Below, piece after piece: positions 1-7,606 of a stretch of DNA of 13,269 bases. The notes below the pieces were generated by a model. The model did no database searches, was not told the DNA's origin, and was given only the letters and a program-made list of their open reading frames with translations. Made by a program: the position numbers and the translations under genes. The DNA is from Eggerthellaceae bacterium. GTDB taxonomy: Bacteria; Actinomycetota; Coriobacteriia; Coriobacteriales; Eggerthellaceae. Each line of letters begins with the position of its first letter. Position 1 is the first letter of the stretch. The stretch is from NCBI GenBank assembly GCA_900754955.1, contig CAAEEV010000010.1, positions 1 through 13,269 of the forward strand. Reading direction: 5' to 3'.

Positions 1-1474
1 GCGGATTCTCGGCGGTGTAGTCTCCGAGGATTGCCTTGGGCACGAGCGTCTTGGGAAGCGACGACTTCGTCTCCTTGAAATCCCAGCCATGATAGGCGTC
101 GCCCACGATCATGTTCGACGAGTAGCACGGAGCGGGCTGCTGGGAAGGTAGGCCGTACATGTACCACTCGATGAACTTGACGACGTTTCGCCCTGGCTTG
201 CCGAGTCCCATCATGGTCATGAGGGCCACCTCGAATCGCGCAGGCTCATGCGAGTATGTCGACCGGATGAAAGACCCGCCGTTGCCATGCGCAATGCTCG
301 TGCGACGACGCGCCCACTGATGCGCGAGCGCCTTGATCTGACGCGACGGAACGCCGCAGATGGGCGCCGCCCACTCGGGCGTCTTAGGCTGGCCGTCCTC
401 CTTGCCGAGGATGTAGTACTCGAACCAATCGAATCCGTCGGCATGCGTTGCGATGTAGTCCTTGTCGTAGAGGTCCTCGGTCATCCACACATACGCGATG
501 GCGGCCTGCAGAGCAGCATCGGTGTTAGGCAGCACAGGGATCCACTTGTCGGAATGGACAGCGGCACCGTAGTTGAGGTCGGGGCACACGTACACTTGCT
601 GAACGCCGATCTCGGTAAGCCAGAAGCAGTACTGGCTGGGAATCTGACCCTGCCAGCCCCACGGCGTCGTCTCCATGTCGCAGCCCCAGAACAGCAGCAT
701 GTCGGTGTTCTCGGCAATGTCGAGCAGCAGATTTCCCATATCGAACTGGCCGAGCGGATCCTGTCCCCACATGTGCTTGGCACCCCAGTACCAGCCTTCC
801 CACGAGTCGGGTTGACGCGCCTGATAGGTCCAATCGTCGCCGAGCAAATTCATAAGACGCGTATTGCAGCCATGGGAAGCATGGATAACCTTCGTCTCTC
901 CGTGACCGTCGCCTTGCACGAAGATCGAAGGCAGCCCGTAGGTGTCGATTACGCGCCTGATTTCGCTCGCGATGAGATCGGTCGCCTCATCCCAGGAGAT
1001 CCGCACGAACTTGCTCTTGCCTCGATTTTCAGGATGGCGATCGCCGTCCGGATCCCAGTCGACGCGCTTGTACGGATAGAGAATTCTGTTCTTAGAATAG
1101 ACTCTGTTTTTGTACGCATAGGCATACGGCGGAAGCAGCGCCTTCATCGACGCATGAAACTCGCTCCCCCGCGCCTTGATCGTCCAAGGCTTCAGGTACT
1201 CGGCAGGATATTCCTTGTCGTAACGCATAGGACGCACGCGCACGATGCGGTCGTCTTTGACATCGACCTCCGCCACATTGGCCCCGATGCCGAACGAATT
1301 CATGCCCGTTGCCTTGTAGACGGTTTTCTCCCCTGGCAGATGACCCTGCTTCTCCGCACGCGCAAAGGCCTCCTCGGTGCTGCACGCACCCTCGACAGAA
1401 CCCTGAGACTCTTCCGCGTTGCCACCGAAGGGATTCATGACAGGTGTTCCCGAAGCCGTTCTCTCTTGCGGCAT
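1..1474 (-). CDS. Molybdopterin oxidoreductase, pyrogallol transhydroxylase / catechol dehydroxylase-like catalytic subunit (partial, C-terminus off window)
   Basis: This is the N-terminal 491 residues of a DMSO-reductase-superfamily enzyme; such enzymes bind bis-MGD molybdenum. The closest family I recognise is the large subunit of pyrogallol-phloroglucinol transhydroxylase and the gut catechol dehydroxylases, about 850-1000 residues in full. Recognisable blocks are RISWDEATDLI (158-168), a GDGHGE segment (His191), QPDSWEGWYWG (221-231) and a run around 256-320. In transhydroxylase a PDSWEGW block supplies the Asp and the Ser that ligates Mo, so Asp223/Ser224 are the likely equivalents. The N-terminus has neither the usual CxxC Fe-S cysteines nor a Tat twin-arginine signal, as in transhydroxylase, which suggests a separate Fe-S partner subunit beyond the left edge. 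The ATG at 1474 follows AAGGAGGG (1488-1481) at a 6-nt gap. The divergent LysR gene is its likely regulator. The substrate cannot be told from sequence. Confidence 0.9.
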   Translation of the reverse strand, partial: MPQERTASGTPVMNPFGGNAEESQGSVEGACSTEEAFARAEKQGHLPGEKTVYKATGMNSFGIGANVAEVDVKDDRIVRVRPMRYDKEYPAEYLKPWTIKARGSEFHASMKALLPPYAYAYKNRVYSKNRILYPYKRVDWDPDGDRHPENRGKSKFVRISWDEATDLIASEIRRVIDTYGLPSIFVQGDGHGETKVIHASHGCNTRLMNLLGDDWTYQARQPDSWEGWYWGAKHMWGQDPLGQFDMGNLLLDIAENTDMLLFWGCDMETTPWGWQGQIPSQYCFWLTEIGVQQVYVCPDLNYGAAVHSDKWIPVLPNTDAALQAAIAYVWMTEDLYDKDYIATHADGFDWFEYYILGKEDGQPKTPEWAAPICGVPSRQIKALAHQWARRRTSIAHGNGGSFIRSTYSHEPARFEVALMTMMGLGKPGRNVVKFIEWYMYGLPSQQPAPCYSSNMIVGDAYHGWDFKETKSSLPKTLVPKAILGDYTAENP

Positions 1475-1612
1475 GGCTCTCCCTCCTTGCAATAGCTCTC
1501 GCACCCCGCGCCCCTATCTGGACGCGCGGAATCGTGTTGCGAGGACTTGTCCCGGGATCGCGTCCTCTTCCAAACATGGTAGTAGGCGAAAACGCAAACT
1601 GTTAGATCTTTG

Positions 1613-1641
1613 TTGTCATAGACATCATGCCGAAATAGAAT
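1613..1641 (+). promoter_or_regulatory. Sigma-70-type promoter of the lysR gene
   Basis: TTGTCA (1613-1618) and TAGAAT (1636-1641) are separated by exactly 17 bp, 44 bp before the lysR ATG, in an AT-richer pocket of a GC-rich region. Transcription would start near 1648, giving a leader of about 38 nt that ends in AAGGAG (1671-1676). The 11-bp imperfect palindrome TGTCATAGACA (1614-1624) overlaps the -35 and could be an autoregulatory LysR site. No comparably good promoter is seen on the minus strand for the molybdoenzyme, which would fit activator dependence. Confidence 0.6.
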
Positions 1642-1685
1642 AAAGTGAGTATGAACAGGTGATTTAGGGAAAGGAGTCACATATC

Positions 1686-2597
1686 ATGCGCATCGAGCAT
1701 ATCAGGGAATTCGTAGCCGTTGCCGAAGCGGGCAGCTTCACTGCTGCAGCAGAGCGAACCTACGTTACCCAGCCCGTGCTGAGCAAGCACGTCAAAGCGG
1801 TCGAAGACGAAATCGGTGCACGCCTGCTCGTTCGTTCGACCAAGGGTCTTTCCCTCACGCCCCTCGGCGAGGACGCCTACGCGGCGTTCCAGCAGATCGT
1901 CGCCAAATACGACGCCCTCGTCGAACACGCCCGCGCCCAACAGCGCGACCCCGCAAAGCCGCTGAGGATCAGCATGCTCAACCTCGGCGTCGACCGGTAC
2001 ATCATCCCTATCGCAACGAAGCTCCAGAACAAGCATCCCAAAATCAAAATCACCTACGAAACCGAAAAGCCACGCGGCATCGTCCGCGGGCTGCTCGACG
2101 GTTCGTTCGACGTGGGATTTCTTCCCGCCTCTGCCTACGACGACAAAGGCGAGCTCTCCTATATCGCATTACGACGCGAGGAGATCTTCATCGCACTCGC
2201 AAGCGAGCGAGCGCGAAAAGCAAAAGGCGGGGCCATCGGACCCGACGATCTGGAGGGCAGCCCGCTCATCTGCCTCAAGGATCGCGCTACGAGCGTGTTC
2301 ATGAACAGTCTCATCGGCAATGCGGGCTACCATCCGCGCAAGATCGTCGAAGCAGACGAGCTGGAAATCGCCGCAGCTCTCGTGGTGGAACTCGACGGCT
2401 ATTTCGCCATCCCCGACTTTATGGTGAGCAGATTCGTCACCTTCCCAGGCATCGAGATTCGCCCCATGGCGAACCCCGCGTTCCAAGAGATCTCGCTTGC
2501 GTACAAGACGGCGAATGAGAATCGAGCACTGAGGCTGTTCCTTGCAGAAGCTCAGGCAACATTCCCCAGCATGGAATCAAGCATCGCGAGCGAATAG
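1686..2597 (+). CDS. LysR-family transcriptional regulator
   Basis: A 303-residue protein of typical LysR length. Residues 1-60 form the winged helix-turn-helix: MRIEHIREFVAVAEAGSFTA leads into the AAERTYVTQPVLSKHVKAVE recognition-helix region, then GARLLVRSTKGLSLTPLGE. A linker helix follows (about 62-88), then a two-lobed periplasmic-binding-protein-like effector domain from about residue 93 to 290, starting LRISMLNLGVD. LysR proteins usually bind the spacer between themselves and a divergent target gene and respond to a small-molecule inducer. Here the divergent target is the molybdoenzyme, so the inducer may be its aromatic or otherwise oxidised substrate; that is inference. AAGGAG lies 9 nt before the ATG. 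Codons use more A/T in third position than in the proS region. Confidence 0.95.
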   Translation: MRIEHIREFVAVAEAGSFTAAAERTYVTQPVLSKHVKAVEDEIGARLLVRSTKGLSLTPLGEDAYAAFQQIVAKYDALVEHARAQQRDPAKPLRISMLNLGVDRYIIPIATKLQNKHPKIKITYETEKPRGIVRGLLDGSFDVGFLPASAYDDKGELSYIALRREEIFIALASERARKAKGGAIGPDDLEGSPLICLKDRATSVFMNSLIGNAGYHPRKIVEADELEIAAALVVELDGYFAIPDFMVSRFVTFPGIEIRPMANPAFQEISLAYKTANENRALRLFLAEAQATFPSMESSIASE

Positions 2598-2682
2598 CAC
2601 GCAATTGACCTGGGCGCGTGAATTGCACACCCAGCAACAAGCAACAGGCAAACGGTCTCGCATTGCACGGACGAAGACTCCG

Positions 2683-3324
2683 CTACAGGGTAAGCAGCTC
2701 GCGCATTTCTCGCAGCACGTAGACGGGGTGCTCGGCGCGCAGCGCGTCCTCGCAGAACACGCCCCAGAGCACGGCGGCCGTGTCGCAGCCGGCGGCGTTG
2801 CCGGCCTGCAGGTCGTAGGGGCTGTCCCCCACGTAGAGGCACACCCCCGGATCGAGGCCGAGCAGCTTGCAGCCGTGCAGCACCGGGCCGGGATCGGGTT
2901 TGTGCGCCTCGCAGTCGTCCGAGCCGATCACGAACTCGAAGCTCTCGGCGATGCCGCACACCTCCAGCCCGCGTGCGGCGAGCGCATGCCGTTTCGAGGT
3001 GACCACTCCGAGGCGCACGCCACGCCCGCGCAATTCGCTCGCCACCTCCGCCACGCCCGGAAAGGCGCGCACGGCCTCGTCGTGGACGGCCTCGTTGTAC
3101 GCGCGGTAGACGCGCAGCAGCTCGTCGTGCTCTTCCGCATCGTCGGTGAAATCCCACATCTGCACCGCGAGGGGCTGGCCGATCTTGCGCGCGAGCACCC
3201 CGTCGGGGTAGTCGCGCCCGAGCACCTTCTTCACCGCATGGTGAAACGACTCGAGGATGATCCCCTGAGTGTCCAACAGAGTGCCGTCCAGATCGAACAG
3301 CACGCCCGCATAGGGATACTCCAC
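2683..3324 (-). CDS. HAD-superfamily phosphatase (phosphoglycolate phosphatase / PpaX-like)
   Basis: A 213-residue haloacid-dehalogenase phosphatase with all four motifs: motif I DLDGT at 11-15 (nucleophile Asp11, acid Asp13), motif II Thr109/Ser110 in GVVTSK, motif III Lys142 in HKPDP, and motif IV GDSPYD at 166-171 for Mg2+. The helical cap between motifs I and II (about 20-85) is of the C1 type seen in Gph and PpaX. The substrate is not readable from sequence; phosphoglycolate, pyrophosphate or another small phosphomonoester is possible. I chose the GTG at 3324 because GGAGGAGG precedes it and the conserved core starts at residue 8; the frame is open further upstream, but that part reads as non-coding sequence opposite proS. 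The gene converges with lysR (85-bp gap) and lies past the proS terminator with no clear promoter of its own. Confidence 0.88.
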   Translation of the reverse strand: MEYPYAGVLFDLDGTLLDTQGIILESFHHAVKKVLGRDYPDGVLARKIGQPLAVQMWDFTDDAEEHDELLRVYRAYNEAVHDEAVRAFPGVAEVASELRGRGVRLGVVTSKRHALAARGLEVCGIAESFEFVIGSDDCEAHKPDPGPVLHGCKLLGLDPGVCLYVGDSPYDLQAGNAAGCDTAAVLWGVFCEDALRAEHPVYVLREMRELLTL

Positions 3325-3396
3325 CGCACTCCTCCTCCGTGAAACCGCGATGCCGCGCTCCGCGCGCCCCCGGCACGCCGCATGGCACCGCCCAGC

Positions 3397-3431
3397 AAAA
3401 GGCCCGCAGCTCATTGCAGGAGCCGCGGGCC
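3397..3431 (-). terminator. Rho-independent terminator of the rseP-ispG-proS operon
   Basis: On the minus strand, GGCCCGCGGCTC (3431-3420), a 7-nt loop and GAGCTGCGGGCC (3412-3401) form a 12-bp GC-rich stem with one internal mismatch, followed at once by TTTT (3400-3397). It begins 24 nt beyond the proS stop codon and is well placed to end the operon. Some readthrough could feed the HAD phosphatase gene, whose start lies 72 nt further on. Confidence 0.85.
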
Positions 3432-3455
3432 GAACAATCGATCCGTCAGAGACGC

Positions 3456-5213
3456 CTAGCCGAAGATCGCGTCGAACACGCCGGCACCCGCCGTGGCTGC
3501 GATCGCCTTCTTGCGGCGCGCCGCGAAGCTCATGAGCTCGGCGATCGACGCCAGATCGACGTCCTTCTTCTCGCCCGTGCGGCGCAGCTTGACCTCGACC
3601 TTGTTCTCGGCGAGACCGCGCTTGCCCACAACGATCTGCAGCGGCCAGCCGATGAGGTCGGCGTCGGCAAACTTCACGCCCGCGCGCTCGCCGCGATCGT
3701 CGATGACCACTTCGAACCCGAGCTCGGCGAGCTGCTTCGCCAGACGCTCGGCAGCCGGCTGCACGGTATCGTCGCCCACGGTGAGCGGCACCACGCAGAT
3801 GTGCGCCGGCGCAACTGAGAGCGGCCACTGGATGCCGTACTCGTCGTTGTGCTGCTCAACCACAGCGGCCAGCGTGCGCGACACGCCCACGCCGTAGCAG
3901 CCCATGATGAAGGGGTGCTCCACGCCGTCCTCGTCGTGGTAGGTGGCGCCCATCGAGCGCGAGTACTTGTCGCCGAGCTGGAACACCTGCGACACCTCGA
4001 TGCCGCGCGCGCCGCCGAGCGGAAGTCCGCACTCGGGACAGCTGTCGCCCGGCTTCACCACGCACAAGTCGGCCCACTGGTCCACCTGGAAGTCCTCGCC
4101 GAGGCGCGCGCCCACGTAGTGGAAGCCCTCTTCGTTGGCACCGACGACCCACTGCGGAACCGTCTTGAGGCTCTCATCGGCCACAACGCGCGCGCCCGCA
4201 GGCAGGCCCACCGGGCCCATCGAGCCCTTGTGCAGGCCGAATGCAAGCATCTCCTCATCGGTCAGCAGCTCGAAGCCCTCGATCTCGCGCAGCGCCTTGA
4301 TCTCGTTGAGCTCGTGGTCACCTGGCACGAACAGCACGACGAGCTTGCCGTCGGCGTCCTTGCCCGAAAGCGCCTTGACCGTGGACGACTCGGGAATGCC
4401 GAGGAACTCCGCGAGCTCCTCGATCGTGTGGATGCCTGGCGTGGAGATCTTCTCCATGGCGTCCACCTCGTACACCGTCGGGTGCGCCACGCAGGCGCCC
4501 GCCTCGGTGTTGGCCGCATAGCCGCATGTGCAGTGCACGAGCTCGGCCTCGCCCGCCTCGGCCAGCGCCATGAATTCGGTGGTCACCTTGCCGCCGATCT
4601 GACCGGAGTCGGCCTCGACGGGACGGTAATCAAGCCCGCAGCGCTCGCAGATGCGCCCGTACGCGCCGCTCATGTCGTCGTAGGTCTCCTGCAGCGACTC
4701 CTGCGTCGCATGGAAGCTGTACGCGTCCTTCATGATGAACTCGCGCGAGCGCAGAAGCCCGAAACGCGGGCGAATCTCATCGCGGAACTTCACCTGGATC
4801 TGGTAGAGCGTCGTGGGCAGCTGCTTGTAGGAACGCAGCTCGTTGCGCACGAGCGACGTGATGAGCTCCTCGTGGGTGGGCCCGAGGCAGAAGCCGTGGT
4901 CGTGACGGTCGACCAGGCGCATGAGCTCGGGGCCGTAGTCGTTCCAGCGGCCGCTCTCGTGCCACAGCTCCGCCGGCTGCAGCGCCGGCATCATGATCTC
5001 CTGGGCGCCGATGGCGTCCATCTCCTCGCGCACGATGTTCTCCACCTTCGCGAGCACGCGCTGGCCGAGCGGCAGGAACGTGTACACGCCCGACGCTGTC
5101 TTGCGGATCATGCCCGCGCGCAGCAGCAGGCGATGGCTGGCGATCTCCGCGTCGGCGGGATCCTCCTTGAGCGTGGGAGCATACAGGGTGCTCATACGCA
5201 GTACCGTTGTCAT
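3456..5213 (-). CDS. proS: Prolyl-tRNA synthetase, bacterial type with editing domain
   Basis: This cytoplasmic class II synthetase joins proline to tRNA(Pro) using ATP. The 585 residues are close to the usual 565-575. The catalytic core carries GPTHEELIT (111-119), motif 2 FRDEIRPRFGLLRSREF (143-159) with KDAYSF after it, and motif 3 around GCYGVGVSRTLAAVVEQ (438-454). The insertion (INS/YbaK-like) editing domain spans about 225-400 and includes VPGDHELNEIKA (296-307). Two Cys pairs frame it, C228/C230 and C392/C395. The C-terminal anticodon-binding domain (about 470-565) begins APAHICVVPL. The ATG at 5213 overlaps the ispG stop as ATGA, implying translational coupling; Met7 is an alternative start but has no ribosome-binding site. 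It is the last gene of the operon, followed by a strong terminator. Confidence 0.98.
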   Translation of the reverse strand: MTTVLRMSTLYAPTLKEDPADAEIASHRLLLRAGMIRKTASGVYTFLPLGQRVLAKVENIVREEMDAIGAQEIMMPALQPAELWHESGRWNDYGPELMRLVDRHDHGFCLGPTHEELITSLVRNELRSYKQLPTTLYQIQVKFRDEIRPRFGLLRSREFIMKDAYSFHATQESLQETYDDMSGAYGRICERCGLDYRPVEADSGQIGGKVTTEFMALAEAGEAELVHCTCGYAANTEAGACVAHPTVYEVDAMEKISTPGIHTIEELAEFLGIPESSTVKALSGKDADGKLVVLFVPGDHELNEIKALREIEGFELLTDEEMLAFGLHKGSMGPVGLPAGARVVADESLKTVPQWVVGANEEGFHYVGARLGEDFQVDQWADLCVVKPGDSCPECGLPLGGARGIEVSQVFQLGDKYSRSMGATYHDEDGVEHPFIMGCYGVGVSRTLAAVVEQHNDEYGIQWPLSVAPAHICVVPLTVGDDTVQPAAERLAKQLAELGFEVVIDDRGERAGVKFADADLIGWPLQIVVGKRGLAENKVEVKLRRTGEKKDVDLASIAELMSFAARRKKAIAATAGAGVFDAIFG

Positions 5214-6262
5214 AGTTTCTCTATCTCCTCCATCAACGCATCGACGATCGATGACTCATCGACTTTCCGAACGATTTTACCATGCGCGAACACAACACCC
5301 GAGCCGTCTCCGCACGCCACGCCGATGTCGGCGTCGGCAGCCTCACCCGGCCCGTTCACCACACACCCCATGACGGCCACCTTGAGCGGTTTCTGCAGAT
5401 CGGCGATCTTGCCCTCCACCTGCTTCGCCAGCTCGATGAGGTTCACCTGGCACCGCCCGCACGTCGGGCAGCTGATGAGCTCGGGCGCGCGGCGACGCAG
5501 GTCGAGCGCCGCAAGCAGCGTCCAGCAGGCGCGCACCTCGAGCACCGGGTCGTCGGTGAGCGAGATGCGCAGCGTGTCGCCGATGCCCTGTTCGAGCAGC
5601 ACGCCCAAACCGCACGCCGACTTGATGACGCCCTGGAAGGCAGTGCCCGCCTCCGTCACGCCGATGTGAAGCGGCACCTGCGGAATCTCACGCGCGAGCA
5701 GGCGGTACGTCTCGATGGTGGCCCGCACGTCATGCGCTTTGGCCGATACGACGATGTCGCGAAAGCCGCGCTCGTCCTCGAAGTAGCGCACGTAATCGGC
5801 CGCCGACGCCGCGAGCTTTTGCGGCAGCGTCAAATCGTCGCGCGCTGCAAGCGTTCCGTCGAGCGAGCCCGCGTTCACGCCGATGCGGATGGGGATGCCC
5901 GCCTCGCCCGCCGCGTTGATCACGGCGTCGGTCTTGGCGAGTCCACCGATGTTGCCGGGGTTGATGCGCAGCTTGGCCGCGCCGCGACGAGCCGCCTCGA
6001 TGGCGATCTGCGCGTCGAAGTGCACGTCGGCCACCACGGGCAGAGGCGACTCCGCGCACACCGCCGCGAACGCGTCAAGGCAATCGCGATGCGGCACGGC
6101 CATGCGCACCACTTCGCAGCCCGCCTGCGCGAGCGCCTCGATCTGCGCGAGGTTCGCCGCCACGTCCTTCGCGGGCGCATTGAGCATCGACTGCACCACC
6201 ACGGGCGCACCGCCGCCGAGCGGCACCGCGCCCACCATCACCTGACGGGTTCTGCTCGCCAT
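5210..6262 (-). CDS. ispG: 4-hydroxy-3-methylbut-2-en-1-yl diphosphate synthase (IspG/GcpE)
   Basis: IspG carries out the penultimate step of the MEP isoprenoid pathway, the reductive conversion of MEcPP to HMBPP, using a [4Fe-4S] cluster. The protein is 350 residues, the usual size of the two-domain bacterial form. The N-terminal TIM-barrel domain includes VQSMLN (23-28), VADVHFD (77-83) and KLRINPGNIG (97-106). The C-terminal domain carries the cluster ligands C265, C268, C300 and E307 in the exact family spacing C-x2-C-x31-C-x6-E, within SCPTCGRC and GCVVNGPGEA. The start lies 6 bp after the rseP stop, and the stop overlaps the proS start, so all three genes are probably cotranscribed. Confidence 0.98.
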   Translation of the reverse strand: MASRTRQVMVGAVPLGGGAPVVVQSMLNAPAKDVAANLAQIEALAQAGCEVVRMAVPHRDCLDAFAAVCAESPLPVVADVHFDAQIAIEAARRGAAKLRINPGNIGGLAKTDAVINAAGEAGIPIRIGVNAGSLDGTLAARDDLTLPQKLAASAADYVRYFEDERGFRDIVVSAKAHDVRATIETYRLLAREIPQVPLHIGVTEAGTAFQGVIKSACGLGVLLEQGIGDTLRISLTDDPVLEVRACWTLLAALDLRRRAPELISCPTCGRCQVNLIELAKQVEGKIADLQKPLKVAVMGCVVNGPGEAADADIGVACGDGSGVVFAHGKIVRKVDESSIVDALMEEIEKL

Positions 6263-6268
6263 GTTCGC

Positions 6269-7468
6269 CTACCCCCAGTTCCCGAATATGAACCGCTGAA
6301 TGTCCTGGTTGACCATGATAGCGAAAAACACGAGGAAGAGGCCCACGCCCACCCACGACGCGTAGCCGAGCGCCTTGGCCGAGACGGGCTTGCGCCTGAT
6401 CTTCTGGATGATTTCCACCACGAAGCGCCCGCCGTCGAGCGGCGGAATGGGGATGAGGTTCATGATGCCCACCGACACCGAGATCATGGCCGTGAACTCG
6501 AGCGCGTAGACGAACCCCGCCTCGAAGAAGTCGCGCGACATCACGGCGATGCCCACGATCGAACTCGACTGCGACACCGTGTCGGCCGCCGTGGCGGGGT
6601 TGAAAAGCCCCGCGACCGCCTGCACCACCGCAACGATGTACATGAAACCCGCCTGGATCGACTGCAGAGGCGTTGCGTTGAAGTGGAACACCTCGCCCGT
6701 CTCGGTATTCTGCAGGTCGATCCCGATGACCGAGTAGATCACGATGAAGGCGAGCACGGCGAACAGGAGGTTCACCGCCACGCCTGCGAGCAAAATGACC
6801 GAGCGCTTCCAGAACGGCAGCGCACGGTACTGCTGGGAGTATTCGGCGGCGAAGAGCGCGTCGGGGTCAGCGACGGGGCGCGGCTCACCGAGCGCGTAAG
6901 CGGAAGCGGCGGCAGCGGCGCCCGGCTCCGCGTGGACGACGGTGCAATCGGACGCCTGCAGCGCAGCGCCCACCTCAGGCGCGGCGATCGGCACGGTGCG
7001 CCTCTTGGCGCGGGTGCGGCGGGCGCGACGCGCCTTCGGGGCCGTCGTTGCCACAGCGCGGTACACGTCCTCGGGATCGCCCTTCGCAGGGCCCGTCGCG
7101 CTGCCCCACTCGACGAGCTCCTCGAGCGCTTCGAACGCCTCGTCGTCGGAGATGCCGCAGGCGGCGGCCACCTCGCCGATCGTCGTCGTGCCGCGCTCGT
7201 AGAGCGCCGCGAGCACGCTCTTGAGATGCGGACTCATCTCGCCCGCCTCCATACCGCAGATGCGCGCGTATCCGCCGAGCGGAACGGCCGTGACGCCGAA
7301 ACGGGTGCCGCCGCGCGTGAAGCCGATGCTCGGGCCGGGCAGACCGAGCATGAACTCGCTCACACGCACGCCGAATGCGCGCGCCGCAAGGTAGTGGCCA
7401 CCTTCGTGGATGAGCACGATGAAGCCGATCACCACCGTGGCGCAGACGATCGTTATCAGTATGTCCAT
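6269..7468 (-). CDS. rseP: RseP-like site-2 intramembrane zinc metalloprotease (M50) with a cytoplasmic winged-helix-like insertion and no evident PDZ domain
   Basis: Site-2 proteases cut transmembrane substrates, classically anti-sigma factors, within the membrane. The zinc motif HEGGH is at 21-25 in TM1, and the third ligand lies in NLIPIPPLDGG (337-347). The membrane-associated beta-hairpin ends PLGGYARICGM (63-73). TM2 is about 222-247 (VILLAGVAVNLLFAVLAF), further helices lie near 272-290 and 318-340, and the last TM is about 368-386. Unlike E. coli RseP, there is no room for a PDZ domain after TM2: only about 15 residues separate TM2 from the next hydrophobic stretch. Instead, residues 78-207 are inserted before TM2, on the side expected to be cytoplasmic. 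They hold a winged-helix-like segment (79-125) and a very basic linker (KARRARRTRAKRRT, 145-158). The ATG at 7468 follows AGGAAG. I use the symbol for family membership, not proven equivalence. Confidence 0.9.
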   Translation of the reverse strand: MDILITIVCATVVIGFIVLIHEGGHYLAARAFGVRVSEFMLGLPGPSIGFTRGGTRFGVTAVPLGGYARICGMEAGEMSPHLKSVLAALYERGTTTIGEVAAACGISDDEAFEALEELVEWGSATGPAKGDPEDVYRAVATTAPKARRARRTRAKRRTVPIAAPEVGAALQASDCTVVHAEPGAAAAASAYALGEPRPVADPDALFAAEYSQQYRALPFWKRSVILLAGVAVNLLFAVLAFIVIYSVIGIDLQNTETGEVFHFNATPLQSIQAGFMYIVAVVQAVAGLFNPATAADTVSQSSSIVGIAVMSRDFFEAGFVYALEFTAMISVSVGIMNLIPIPPLDGGRFVVEIIQKIRRKPVSAKALGYASWVGVGLFLVFFAIMVNQDIQRFIFGNWG

Positions 7469-7484
7469 GTTGAAACTTCCTGTC

Positions 7485-7502
7485 CCGAAGACGACGCTTC
7501 GG
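7485..7502 (-). promoter_or_regulatory. Hairpin in the rseP leader
   Basis: CCGAAG (7502-7497), a 6-nt loop and CTTCGG (7490-7485) form a perfect 6-bp stem on the minus strand. It sits in the predicted 5' leader, a few nucleotides before the AGGAAG ribosome-binding site. It could modulate translation or be incidental; no riboswitch class is recognised. Confidence 0.3.
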
Positions 7503-7539
7503 TTCGATGGATGACGGTTGGTTCGGTTGCTCAGGCGCC

Positions 7540-7568
7540 ATTATAGGAAAGCGCTGCGACAGCAACAC
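7540..7568 (-). promoter_or_regulatory. Promoter of the rseP-ispG-proS operon
   Basis: A perfect TATAAT (minus strand, 7545-7540) lies 71 bp before the rseP start in the 138-bp gap after the PAP2 gene. The hexamer 17 bp upstream is a poor GTGTTG (7568-7563); TTGCTG is also nearby but only 14 bp away. Transcription would start near 7533, giving a leader of about 65 nt that includes the 7485-7502 hairpin. The -10 is convincing, the -35 is not. Confidence 0.5.
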
Positions 7569-7606
7569 CTGCCGACCCGTTCGCCAGAAGGAAAACCCCG
7601 AAACCC

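Noticed and set aside
248..1495. Plus-strand frame of 415 codons
   Set aside because: It lies opposite the molybdoenzyme, whose minus-strand translation has strong family motifs. The plus-strand product shows none.
2601..2634. Hairpin-forming sequence in the lysR/HAD convergent gap (GCAATT/AATTGC and CTGGG/CCCAG)
   Set aside because: The two pairings compete, stems are only 5-6 bp, and there is no T-tract on either strand, so it is not called a terminator.
3325..3828. N-terminal extension of the HAD phosphatase in an open frame up to 3828
   Set aside because: The extension is Arg/Ala-rich, overlaps the proS terminator and proS itself, and a GTG with GGAGGAGG at 3324 gives a normal-length enzyme.
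3849..7546. Very long plus-strand open frames (606 and 754 codons at 3849-5669 and 5282-7546) opposite proS, ispG and rseP
   Set aside because: They are antisense shadows in GC-rich DNA: the products are His/Arg/Ala-rich with no family signature, while the minus strand encodes clear conserved proteins across the whole span.
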